This document shows, one piece after another, positions 54,776-63,498 of a DNA stretch of 64,000 bases; position 1 is the stretch's first letter; every line of letters starts with the position of its first letter. Below the pieces are notes generated by a model, which searched no databases, had not been told where the DNA came from, and saw nothing but the letters and a program-made list of their open reading frames with translations. This DNA is from Grimontia marina (GTDB lineage Bacteria > Pseudomonadota > Gammaproteobacteria > Enterobacterales > Vibrionaceae), in contig NZ_FIZY01000021.1 of assembly GCF_900060185.1 (NCBI RefSeq), positions 18,085 to 82,084 on the forward strand, written 5' to 3'. The translations under genes were made by a program, and so were the position numbers.

Positions 54776-55929
54776 GTTCCGCCCCGCGATATCAAACTCA
54801 TCACGAATACATCACCACGCGCTAAACAGCCGCCAGGTCATCTGCACACGTAAACCTTCCCGCCACGTAAAACGCACTCCTCCTCCCCTCCGGCGACGTT
54901 CACGATCTGATTTTTTTTTCAGTTTTGATTTGTGCAAAAATAGACTGCCAACCCGCACGGCTGCTGGGGTTTTGCTGACGATCAGGAATTTCGAAAAATG
55001 CGCTTTTTTTCAGTGTTTTTCAGTTTTAAGGATCACCGAAAGCGACAAGTGATAAGCCTAACTTATTGATAAAAAACAAAGTGAGCATTTTACGTGGTCA
55101 AATTAAAGGATCGGACGATCAAAGCAACGATCAGCAATAACGCGTCCAACCCGCATCAGTACTGGCACCATCGCAATTTTGTTATGGCAGAAGAATTTCA
55201 ATACGGACGGCATGATGCTAAGGGCAACGACATGTAAAGTCGGGAAAAAAAAAGACCCCGCTTACTACCGAAGAAATAGTCAGCGAGGTTGAACTAGACG
55301 GTAGTTATACCGGAGTTACAAAACAAAAGGTTAGCAAGCTCATTCAATCTAGTGTTGGATAGAAAATTCAAATGAGCCGTATCCACAGTAAAAAGAGCAT
55401 TTGAAATTGTCGAGATTTCGACCTGAACACCTCGAAGTGCCCACATCAATGTCCTTATGAGTAATATGACTATTACAAAGTTTTGCTTACTCCATCGCAC
55501 TCTAAGCAAAGTCTTTATGGGTATTCACTAACTCGTTTCTGCCTCTTTTACCTATATGGGTATTCTTCAATTAACACGCAATATCCATTACTTAAAACAA
55601 TCTCTTACCCCTTACAAATTCACCATGAGAATACCATTGGTTATTAGTCGATTAATCAATAACCAGGCAGTTTTCCATGCGATCGAAATCAAATCTGCCT
55701 TTATTCACTTTATGGTACATTCACGTAAAAAGATTTAGACAGTAATGGCATGTTGCGTGCCGAGAAGCGAAGGGCGGTAGCGTAAGAGAGTTTTGCCCCA
55801 AAATCGTTTAGAGCCTTCCCCTCTTCGAGTGAGGCAGCATGTGTTTTTAATACTAAAATTAATAGCTTATATTCGATTGTATTGGCATCCAAAAAAATCT
55901 GAATTACACCACTTCTAAGGAGGAAACCC
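54776..55929. other. 1.15-kb gene-poor segment with possible gene remnants
   Basis: No convincing full gene. A GTG frame at 55094-55237 gives 47 aa (VVKLKDRTIKATISNN...MAEEFQYGRHDAKGNDM). Just after it, a frame at 55240-55370 with no start codon reads TTEEIVSEVELDGSYTGVTKQKVSKLIQSSVG. An A9 tract at 55245 lies between the two. They may be pieces of one decayed cargo gene. The right part (from about 55,370) is AT-rich with only chance ORFs. Confidence 0.4.
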
Positions 55930-56244
55930 TTGGCTAGACGAGGCAGTGGTTTACGAACGGCGATAAAAGTTGTCAAGGCGATAGATAGAGCCAATAAACA
56001 AGCTGCTCGTGAATCCCAGCGTAGGCAGAAGGCTCGTGACCGAGCATATGCCCAAGCATTAAGAGAGCACGAGAGACAAGTGCGAGAAGCTCAGCGTGAA
56101 CTACAGAGGCAAGAAAGGCTAAAGACGTCAGCAGCAAAACAGGCTTTTAAAGACGCTGTAGCTAGCGCCGCAGAAGAGTATCAGGAGCGATGCGAAGAGC
56201 GAGCAGCTCTGAGGAAGCAATTCATTCAAGAGGTTCTAAAGTAA
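55930..56244 (+). CDS. Basic coiled-coil protein, first gene of the DUF4041 pair
   Basis: 104 aa, Arg/Lys/Glu/Gln-rich, almost entirely predicted coiled coil with a short basic N-terminus (MARRGSGLRTAIKVVKAIDR). It starts with TTG but has a perfect AAGGAGG 6 bases upstream. The next gene starts 4 bp after its stop, so they are translated together. No family recognised. It could be a partner or structural subunit of the GIY-YIG protein. Confidence 0.7.
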   Translation: MARRGSGLRTAIKVVKAIDRANKQAARESQRRQKARDRAYAQALREHERQVREAQRELQRQERLKTSAAKQAFKDAVASAAEEYQERCEERAALRKQFIQEVLK

Positions 56245-56247
56245 TCA

Positions 56248-57690
56248 ATGGATAATAATATACTGATGTTGGCAGGCTTCTCATTAGTAGCTGTCGTACT
56301 AACTTTTATTCTAACTAAACGCTCAGCCGATAAGAAGATTAAGCAATATAAGTCGCTAGATGAAGCTCTAGCAAAAACAAAAGAGGAATATAATTCAGCG
56401 TGTGTAAGTCGAGAAAAGATAATTGCTACAAATGAAACAGCAAAGCAAGAGCTAGATAAAATCAATTCAGAAACTGCCGAGCTTCAAGCTTTAAAAGGGC
56501 AAGATGATGCACTAAAGCAGAGCATTCAAGAGCTGCAAGCTACCTTAGAGTCGAGTAAATCAACATTAGATGATCTCAACTCAAGCATTGACAAAGGCGA
56601 GCTTGACCTAGAAGAGTTAATGGGTGATATCGATTTATATTCAAGACTTGATGAATACACTTCTCATGGCCATTTTGAAATGCCACAGTACCTTTACGAA
56701 ACATCTGCTCGATTCGCTGAAGAGATCAAAGACGTTAGGCAACAGCAAAAAGACATGATCAAAGATAAAACAGCGATCACTTTCCCAAAATCGACGGTTA
56801 TATCTAAAGACAAGTCATTCAATAGTAAAATCCTAAATGGTCAGGTTAAGCTCATGCTTTCTGCTTTTAATATTGAATGTGATCTTCTTATCGGCAAAGT
56901 ATCGCCGAGTTCGTTTGGGCGTACTCTTGAACGTATTGAAAAACTTGCTAATACGCTAGAGAAGTCAGCAGCGACCTTAGAGTGCGGATTTGATATAGAT
57001 TACATCGAACTTAAGTTCGAAGAGTGTAAGCTTCAATACCAATACACACTTAAAAAACAAGAAGAGGTCGCTGAGCAGAAGCTTATCAAAGAGCAGATCC
57101 GTGAAGAGCAACGAGCTATTAAGGAGTTTGAGAAAGCGATTGCCGATGCCGAAAAAGAAGAAAAAATGTACCGCAATCTTCTTGATAAAGCACAGCGAGA
57201 ACTTGCAAAAGCTACTGAGCAGGATCGCTCTGAAATGGAGCAACGCATCGCAATCCTAGAACAGCAACTCGCTGAAGCAGAAGCCAAAGAAGAACGAGCT
57301 AAGAGTATGGCTGAGCAAACCCGTAGAGGGCATGTTTACGTCATCAGTAATATTGGTTCGTTTGGAGAAGATGTTTACAAGATTGGTCTTACTCGCCGTC
57401 TAGAGCCTATGGACAGGGTAAAAGAACTAGGCGATGCAAGTGTACCATTCCCGTTTGACGTACATGCTATGATTTACACCGATGATGCTCCAGCTCTTGA
57501 AACAGCACTACACCGAGAATTCAATTCTAAACGCGTAAACGCTGTAAATTTGCGCAAGGAGTTCTTTAATGTCGATCTTGCATCAATCCAAGAAGCCGTA
57601 GAAAAGATAGCTGGAATAGAAGCCGAATTTAAAATGACTGCTTTGGCTGAGGATTACTATGAAAGCTTGAGATTAAGTGAAGCAGCATAA
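56248..57690 (+). CDS. DUF4041 protein with C-terminal GIY-YIG (T5orf172/MUG113) nuclease domain
   Basis: 480 aa. N-terminal TM helix (residues 5-22), coiled coil (about 35-125), DUF4041-like core (about 180-265), second coiled coil (about 270-355), then a GIY-YIG-type domain (about 360-450): GHVYVISN, VYKIGLTRR, DRVKELGDAS, and HREF...KEFFNV. A membrane-tethered, coiled-coil nuclease architecture in a prophage cargo site suggests phage defence. Known family names are sure; function is inferred. Confidence 0.85.
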   Translation: MDNNILMLAGFSLVAVVLTFILTKRSADKKIKQYKSLDEALAKTKEEYNSACVSREKIIATNETAKQELDKINSETAELQALKGQDDALKQSIQELQATLESSKSTLDDLNSSIDKGELDLEELMGDIDLYSRLDEYTSHGHFEMPQYLYETSARFAEEIKDVRQQQKDMIKDKTAITFPKSTVISKDKSFNSKILNGQVKLMLSAFNIECDLLIGKVSPSSFGRTLERIEKLANTLEKSAATLECGFDIDYIELKFEECKLQYQYTLKKQEEVAEQKLIKEQIREEQRAIKEFEKAIADAEKEEKMYRNLLDKAQRELAKATEQDRSEMEQRIAILEQQLAEAEAKEERAKSMAEQTRRGHVYVISNIGSFGEDVYKIGLTRRLEPMDRVKELGDASVPFPFDVHAMIYTDDAPALETALHREFNSKRVNAVNLRKEFFNVDLASIQEAVEKIAGIEAEFKMTALAEDYYESLRLSEAA

Positions 57691-57913
57691 AATGCTATGT
57701 AACACAATATGAAAATGCACTGATTGGTAAGGTAAGGTCTTTCAGATATTACACAGTCAGTGCAGTATTTTGATGTAGTTGCTAGTCGAGTACGGTTGAA
57801 TCGTACTCCCGTATTTTTACATATATCGCGCTAAAAACAACAATCTTCTTAATATCTCAATATGGGTCTGCTTGACTAAATAAAATACTTTTAACTAATG
57901 AATCAGTCACTGG

Positions 57914-58468
57914 TCACTCTTCAAGGAGGTTAGTAGTGACATAAAGTTCGACCAAGTGAAGTAAATGGCTTTCGATCCAAGCATCTAAATCACATGTTGT
58001 TATTAGAGATTGCTTTGTTTCAGTTTCATATAGATTAAAAAGGTCTTCTGAGCATATATACTCAGCTATATTAACTCTTCTTTTCTTTTGGAAAATTGAA
58101 ATTGAACTTTTAAATTGCGATTTATCTAAATCACCATATTCATCAACGAATACCTCTTGACTGTATTTTAGAGCGAGTTTATCCAAGTACTCGTTCGTTA
58201 ATAGATACCTAGATATGTGGAAATCAAGTAAATGCTCTTGAATGTTTTCTCTCAGAGTCATACCTGAATCTTTATAATAACTAGGGTTCTTAAGAAAAAT
58301 TTCTAGGTTGTCTTGAAGATCTTCTTTTATATAATCTCGGTCAACTCCAAAAAGAGAACAATAATCTATAAAATCCTCACTTTCATAATAATTATCAATA
58401 AAGCAATTAAATAGACCACTATTAACTTTTTCATTTTCTGACATAAATATTTTTTTAAATAAAGACAT
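57914..58468 (-). CDS. Unknown acidic protein in cargo region
   Basis: 184 aa, helical, acidic, AT-rich codons unlike the late genes; no family recognised. The start could be the ATG at 58468 or at 58444 (MSENEKVN). It lies on the minus strand between the two cargo blocks and points away from the solenoid gene, perhaps with its own promoter in the 310-bp gap. Confidence 0.6.
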   Translation of the reverse strand: MSLFKKIFMSENEKVNSGLFNCFIDNYYESEDFIDYCSLFGVDRDYIKEDLQDNLEIFLKNPSYYKDSGMTLRENIQEHLLDFHISRYLLTNEYLDKLALKYSQEVFVDEYGDLDKSQFKSSISIFQKKRRVNIAEYICSEDLFNLYETETKQSLITTCDLDAWIESHLLHLVELYVTTNLLEE

Positions 58469-58778
58469 GGGCTTACCTATATGGATTTATCTGAACCTAT
58501 TATAAATCATTAGGTATAGACCACTATGTAACTCATATTACTTTTGAGAACCGCATCAAAAATACAAAATTTAATTATCATCTCAAAGAATAGACGTAAA
58601 TTGACAAATTATAACTGGCTAAATTTTGAACATAGCCAACTTATCCGAAAGGGCTATAGTTGGGATAAATCCTAACTCAAAAATATCTATATTTGGAAGA
58701 TTTTGATTTTTCATTGAATAGCATAAGGCTATTCAATCCTAAATAAGATTAGAGATATAGGCATAATTCGAAAAATAT
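58469..58778. other. AT-rich divergent intergenic region
   Basis: 310 bp between divergent cargo genes. Very AT-rich, with several TATAAT-like hexamers on both strands. No gene, repeat or RNA signature stands out. Confidence 0.5.
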
Positions 58779-60350
58779 ATGGTAATGATAAACGTGAATA
58801 CGCGAAAAATACTGAAAGGTGAATTGGCAAAAGCCAAATGGAAAGAAGGTAAAGAAATTTGGAATAGTTGGGTGGCGCAGAATCCAGAAGCCGATATTGA
58901 TTTATCTTTTGTACATTTTAGTGATGAGGATAAGGTAGAGTGGAGAGATAAATCTGGGAATATTAAAAAAGGTTTTAACTTTGAAGGATTTAATTTTCCA
59001 AATGGAAACATAACTTTTCATAGGGCTGTTTTCTTTGTAGGGGATGTAAGCTTTGCTAACGCGGTTTTTGGAAATGGGTATTTAGACTTTACTCATGTAA
59101 TATTTAATACAGGAACCAAAAATTTTTCTAAAGTGGATTTTGGTAAAGGTACTGTGGATTTTTCTAACTCAGAATTTGGAGAAGGTCTAACTATTTTTTC
59201 AAAATCTAAATTTTTAGATGGTAATGTAATTTTCTATAATACATCTTTTGGAAAAGGTGATATACACTTCGAGAGTGTTAGTTTTAATGTTTATAATCTA
59301 TTATTTCAATATGCTTCATTTAATGATGGACATGTAAGTTTTAGAAAGTCTGATTTTTTCACAGCAAGCGTAGACTTCCAGAACTCAAGTTTTGGAGTAG
59401 GAAATGTAGATTTTTCAGAATTAAAATTTTCCGAAAGAATAAGTTTTGAATATACTGACTTTGGTAAAGGATCCGTTAGTTTTGCAGGTGTGGAATTTGA
59501 AGGGCCTAATATAGATTTTTTATCTGCAAAAGTAGATGAAGGATTTATTACATTTGATAATGCAAAATTTAGTGATTGGAATGTGAGATTTGAAAGAGCA
59601 ATTTTTAAATGTAATGCTAGTTTTGAAAATATAACTATTCATCCAAATTGTAATAGCTTTAGTTTTAAAGATGCAAAATTTGATGGATCCTTTAGATTAT
59701 CATTCACAGAAGAAGTAACATTAATTCCTGATCTGGTTGGCACAAAAGTAAACCACCAAGTGGACTTACATAAACTAAAGTGCAGACCAAAAGGTGTACG
59801 GAAAAAAATCAATTCTAATGAAAAAGTTAATGAAAATGATTTACCGAAACTTACAAGATTAAAAGAGTTGGCGGAAAGTAGTAAAGACCATGATACAGCA
59901 TTACGCTTTCACGCGGACGAAATACGTATAAAAAGAAAGTGGTGGAATTTAATTAGCTATTTTTTTGATATATCTAGTAACTATGGCCAAGAAATATTTC
60001 GACCAATTTTGTGTTTGATTATTACTATTATAATTTTAATAAGTTTAACGTATGTAGCTATAACTTGTGATTACAAAAAAAGTGACTTTTTAAGTGTCGA
60101 TTTTTTATATAATGATAATTGGAGTTGTTATCATGAATTAGAAAGGTACGAGGTTAGAGATAAAGCAGTCATCCTTGCTCTTAGCAAAGCAATACCTTTT
60201 ATAGGAAATATTGGAACTGATAGTAGAGCGGTCGAGAAGAAATTAGAACTACCAGATTGGTATAAGTTAATCTCATATTTTTTTAGTATTCTTAGCTATG
60301 TTTTTATTTTCTTAATCGGACTTTGTTTACGTAATCGTTACAGAATTTAG
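58779..60350 (+). CDS. 12-residue-repeat solenoid protein with two C-terminal TM helices
   Basis: 523 aa. Residues about 73-275 consist of roughly 17 tandem dodecapeptides with consensus FxxGxVxFxxxx (for example FGKGTVDFSNSE, FGEGLTIFSKSK, FGKGDIHFESVS). This is related to pentapeptide-repeat proteins but with period 12, and should form a beta solenoid. Then comes LTRLKELAESSKDHDTALRFHADE, a motif seen in membrane pentapeptide proteins. TM1 is at about 410-430 and TM2 about 497-517, with AVILALSKAIPFIGNIG between them. AT-rich, probably horizontally acquired. Function unknown; a membrane effector is inferred. Confidence 0.75.
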   Translation: MVMINVNTRKILKGELAKAKWKEGKEIWNSWVAQNPEADIDLSFVHFSDEDKVEWRDKSGNIKKGFNFEGFNFPNGNITFHRAVFFVGDVSFANAVFGNGYLDFTHVIFNTGTKNFSKVDFGKGTVDFSNSEFGEGLTIFSKSKFLDGNVIFYNTSFGKGDIHFESVSFNVYNLLFQYASFNDGHVSFRKSDFFTASVDFQNSSFGVGNVDFSELKFSERISFEYTDFGKGSVSFAGVEFEGPNIDFLSAKVDEGFITFDNAKFSDWNVRFERAIFKCNASFENITIHPNCNSFSFKDAKFDGSFRLSFTEEVTLIPDLVGTKVNHQVDLHKLKCRPKGVRKKINSNEKVNENDLPKLTRLKELAESSKDHDTALRFHADEIRIKRKWWNLISYFFDISSNYGQEIFRPILCLIITIIILISLTYVAITCDYKKSDFLSVDFLYNDNWSCYHELERYEVRDKAVILALSKAIPFIGNIGTDSRAVEKKLELPDWYKLISYFFSILSYVFIFLIGLCLRNRYRI

Positions 60351-60795
60351 TAAAAATAGTTAAAGAGAACAATTAGGATACATTTCGGAAATGTAAGTTT
60401 AAGGTAATACCTGTTGCCCAGCTACTTAATATTTCTAAAAATAAAATAGCGGGGTATCAGTGGGGGATTGGACTAGATTCTATAATGGCAGATTAGTCAG
60501 CGAATATCCGAATCGTTTAAATGCATCAATTGATAGGTAGATAACTCCACTTTAGATCGTCTCAGTATTGGGTAAGTGGATAGTTTGACTTCATAAGCAT
60601 CAAATAGACCAAAAAAATACCTCGAACACTTCCCGCTATCTGAGGTTATCCAAAGTGGAAGCTTTAGAGCGCAAGATCTAACAGATACTTGTGCAAAAGT
60701 AGTTTGTCGCGCAGAGCCAACCAAAGTGTCGCTTCAAACGTGATAAGATTTGAAACCTCCAAACCAACCTGGCTAATCTAGTAGGGGAAATCTCA
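60351..60795. other. Non-coding cargo/host-side spacer
   Basis: 445 bp with no convincing gene on either strand; short frames lack ribosome sites and coding-like composition. No terminator hairpin seen directly behind the solenoid gene. Confidence 0.45.
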
Positions 60796-61041
60796 ATGCA
60801 AAAGGAAAAGCCAATACAGGCTACATTGGTTGAGTTCACCTGTGACTGCGGTAAAGGGTTTTACCGTGTGGATGAAAGTGTCCGCGTGATTCACTCGAAC
60901 CCAAAACAATGGAAGCACAAGTGCAGTGCTTGCCGCAAAGAAACGTACTTCACGTTCCCTTATCCCATGGTCAAATACAAAGGCCAAGAATTTGTGCTGG
61001 CTAAACACATCCGGTTCGAAGTTAATGACCAAGTAAGTTAA
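60796..61041 (+). CDS. Small zinc-ribbon protein next to attR
   Basis: 81 aa with CDCGKGFY (residues 16-23) and CSACRKETYF (around 43-52): a four-Cys zinc ribbon. AGGGGAAA lies 6 bases upstream of the ATG. Its composition is less AT-rich than the cargo genes. It is the last phage gene before attR, the place of ogr in P2, but it is not clearly Ogr-like. Role unknown. Confidence 0.68.
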   Translation: MQKEKPIQATLVEFTCDCGKGFYRVDESVRVIHSNPKQWKHKCSACRKETYFTFPYPMVKYKGQEFVLAKHIRFEVNDQVS

Positions 61042-61042
61042 T

Positions 61043-61063
61043 TGCCGCCACTTTGTCGCCACT
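61043..61063. repeat. Candidate integrase arm-type sites (right end)
   Basis: TGCCGCCACTTTGTCGCCACT, one mismatch to 25034-25054 at the left end and in the same orientation. It again shows tandem 11-bp units. Sits 57 bp inside the attR core. Confidence 0.55.
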
Positions 61064-61120
61064 GCTAATTTAATTTAAAAATAAAATATTGATATAGTTG
61101 AATTAAATATTTTTATAAAG

Positions 61121-61135
61121 GTTATATCTTATTGT
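61121..61135. repeat. attR core
   Basis: GTTATATCTTATTGT, identical to 24930-24944. To the right, host DNA resumes with the cysZ terminator and gene. Confidence 0.78.
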
Positions 61136-61186
61136 TATCAGCATTGTTTCAGATGCGGGTAACAATAAATAGTGTATTTGGAAGCA

Positions 61187-61222
61187 GAAAACACCTTTGT
61201 TCTGCAGAGCAAAGGTGTTTTT
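61187..61222. terminator. Bidirectional terminator at the 3' end of cysZ
   Basis: Stem AACACCTTTG / CAAAGGTGTT with a 10-base loop and T/A runs on both sides. It lies 20 bp beyond the cysZ stop and 50 bp from attR. Confidence 0.88.
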
Positions 61223-61241
61223 CCAAATCATTAAAGTGAGG

Positions 61242-62003
61242 TTAATAGCGGGCAAGATTGCCGCGATATTTATCAACCCACATCGCCGTTGCCCCGCATA
61301 CAGCGGCTGGCATGACGAAAAGGTTGAGAATCGGTGTCATGGTGAAAAACATCACCAAAGCGCCAAAACTCATGGTAGAGCCTTTGTTATCGCGAAGCGT
61401 TGCTTTCATATTTGGGAAAGAGATTCGGTGGTTATCAAACGGGTAGTCACAATATTGAATCCCCATCATCCAGGCGCTGAACAAAAACCACAGCACTGGG
61501 CCGAGTGTTTGGCCAATGGCGGGGATCGACATCAGCAATAACAGACCCAGTGCTTTCGGTAAGTAGTAAGTAAGCTTCTGCCATTCGCGTTTAATCACAC
61601 GGGGTAAATCTTTGATGATGCCAGCAATGCCATCGTCGGGTGGACGTTTGCCTGTCAGCTTAGCTTCCAAGTGTTCAGCCAGCAGACCGTTAAAAGGGGC
61701 CGCAATCCAGTTGGCAACCGTACTGAAAAAGTAAGAACAGATAACCAATATTGCTATTGCCAGCAGAGGCCATAAGACATACGAGAGCCAATTCAGCATT
61801 TCAGGTAAGTAGGATAGCCAGCCATTGATCCAATCACTGAGCTGAGAAAGCACAACACCAATCAGTGTGCCCATTAAAAGCAGGTTAACAGCCAGTGGAA
61901 TGATCACGAAGCGACGGATGCCTGGCGTAAAAGCAAGGGAAAATCCGCGAAGAAAATAGCGCGCACCAGATACCGGGTGCTTAGCCATTTGAGTTGGGTT
62001 CAT
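61242..62003 (-). CDS. cysZ: Sulfate transporter CysZ
   Basis: 253 aa with several TM/hemipenetrating helices (about residues 28-52, 70-95, 145-165, 205-235). Conserved text such as [25 protein letters not shown] and [10 protein letters not shown] identifies CysZ. It imports sulfate for cysteine synthesis; cysK is its usual downstream neighbour and is now 36 kb away behind the prophage. It is divergent from zipA. Confidence 0.94.
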   Translation of the reverse strand: MNPTQMAKHPVSGARYFLRGFSLAFTPGIRRFVIIPLAVNLLLMGTLIGVVLSQLSDWINGWLSYLPEMLNWLSYVLWPLLAIAILVICSYFFSTVANWIAAPFNGLLAEHLEAKLTGKRPPDDGIAGIIKDLPRVIKREWQKLTYYLPKALGLLLLMSIPAIGQTLGPVLWFLFSAWMMGIQYCDYPFDNHRISFPNMKATLRDNKGSTMSFGALVMFFTMTPILNLFVMPAAVCGATAMWVDKYRGNLARY

Positions 62004-62496
62004 AGAGTCTCCTTTCTGTGTCTATCCCCAAGGCGAAAAATTGAAAGTTCTTATGGCTACAGCAGGAATTAAGCCAACTTTGATTTCATTTTACAGTTGA
62101 TAGGGAAATCGACGTGAAACCTTTGATATACAGGGTTTGAAACGTAATATTGATATTCCGGCCAGAGATTTAGCATCTTCATCGTTGCTGTAGAGTCGGG
62201 GAATGTTAACGTCTGAGACCAGATAATAGCAATTTACGCTACTGGTGAATTATTGAACCATGCCATTGTCAAACAGCCTAGTGGTACATGTTACTAGGCG
62301 CGTTGCTTGTGTTTTCACTGTCAGAACAGTGACTTTTTCAGTGTTCTCGCGGTATGGACGTTAACTTTCATACGCTTTTTGGTACAGTAGTCAGCAATTT
62401 GTATGTGCGACATTGCCAAAGGTTGTACCAAGGTGTTTAGATAGGTCACAGCCGCTTGCGGACTCTCGTCGTTAATTGGATAAATGCTGAGATTAA
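62004..62496. other. cysZ-zipA divergent intergenic region
   Basis: 493 bp without a gene. Promoters for cysZ (minus) and zipA (plus) are expected here; a TTGGTACAGTAG segment near 62380-62395 is -10-like for zipA. No repeats, RNA or operators recognised. Confidence 0.5.
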
Positions 62497-63459
62497 ATGA
62501 TGCAGGAATTGCGCCTTGTTTTAATCATTTTGGGTGCGGTGGCTATCGCCGCGTTGTTGCTTCATGGCTTGTGGACAAGCCGTAAGGAAAAGCCCGCGAA
62601 GTTTGGCGAAAAGCCAATTGGTAAATTAAGAGAAAAAGATCAGACAGGATTTGATCAGGACGGTATTGGTTCAGTTCGAGTGATCAAGTCTGGTAGTAGC
62701 GAAAAGCCAAAAACAGAGCGCAAAGAGCCGGGTCTGAATTTTGGAGAAAAGCCGGAAGTCGATCCTTTGTTTGCAGGTCACGCTGAAGAAATACCGACAA
62801 AAGAAAAAGAAGACGACTTACCCTTGCCAAACTTTTCAGCAGCAGATGTAGATGATACTGAAAACCCCCTTGATACATCTGCACAGCCCTTTCAAACCTC
62901 TCAGGAAGACAACACGGTTGCTGAATCTGTCGCAGAGCCAATGACGGAAACTTCAGACGTGACTTCTGTGGCAGAAGAGAAAGACGTTACTGAAGCTGCG
63001 ATAGACGAAGCAGAGGTGGAAGACGAAGCAGTGAAAGAGCCAGAGCAACAAGTTCTGATAATGAATGTACAGGCTGCCAACAACACTGAGTTTGATGGCG
63101 AAGAGCTGATTAACTGCCTCGAACAACACGGCATGATTTTCGGTGAGATGGAGATTTTCCACCGTCACGCAGATTTAGCTGGTACAGGTAAAGTTTTGTT
63201 CAGTGCGGCAAACATGTTTAACCCTGGTAGCTTCCCGCTGGCAACGATTCATCAATTCACCACTCCGGGCATTACCCTGTTTATGACGCTTCCTTGTTAC
63301 GGTGAAGCCGAGCAGAACTTTAAGCTAATGCTTCAAACTGCCCAACAAGTTGCGGATCAGCTCGGTGGTTTGGTCACGGACGATAAGCGAAACATGATGA
63401 CACCACAGCGTCTTGATGGTTACCGCGACAAGATAAAGCAGTTCCACGCGCACGTCTGA
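62497..63459 (+). CDS. zipA: Cell-division protein ZipA
   Basis: 320 aa. N-terminal TM helix (residues 5-24), a basic then acidic disordered linker rich in Glu, Pro and Thr (about 30-185), and the C-terminal FtsZ-binding domain (about 190-318, from VLIMNVQAANNTEFDGEEL). Tethers FtsZ to the membrane at the division ring. ligA normally follows; an IS4-type element starts 40 bp behind the stop instead. Confidence 0.95.
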   Translation: MMQELRLVLIILGAVAIAALLLHGLWTSRKEKPAKFGEKPIGKLREKDQTGFDQDGIGSVRVIKSGSSEKPKTERKEPGLNFGEKPEVDPLFAGHAEEIPTKEKEDDLPLPNFSAADVDDTENPLDTSAQPFQTSQEDNTVAESVAEPMTETSDVTSVAEEKDVTEAAIDEAEVEDEAVKEPEQQVLIMNVQAANNTEFDGEELINCLEQHGMIFGEMEIFHRHADLAGTGKVLFSAANMFNPGSFPLATIHQFTTPGITLFMTLPCYGEAEQNFKLMLQTAQQVADQLGGLVTDDKRNMMTPQRLDGYRDKIKQFHAHV

Positions 63460-63498
63460 TTGAATCTGACAAGACAAAGAAAAACGCCCCTTCAAGGG

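Larger units (their letters stand above)
24930..61135. mobile_element. P2/186/K139-like inducible prophage, apparently complete
   Basis: About 36.2 kb bounded by a 15-bp direct repeat. It contains integrase, CI, Cox, CII, an HUH replication initiator, a late activator, terminase, portal, capsid, tail, lysis and baseplate genes in an order close to Vibrio phage K139 and coliphage 186. No disrupted structural gene is visible, so it may be functional. The cohesive-end (cos) site was not located; by analogy with P2 it should lie between the replication gene and the portal gene. GC content visibly differs: GC-rich late genes, AT-rich cargo at 55-60.5 kb. Confidence 0.95.

Noticed and set aside
54774..55738. 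Several short frames in the gene-poor strip (for example 54774-55052, 55294-55509, 55556-55738)
   Set aside because: No ribosome sites, no family resemblance, and amino-acid composition that follows base composition.
25034..61063. 21-bp near-identical repeat (GCCGCCACTTT tandem) as the att core
   Set aside because: It has a mismatch and lies inside the exact 15-bp repeat at both ends, so arm-type integrase sites are the better reading.
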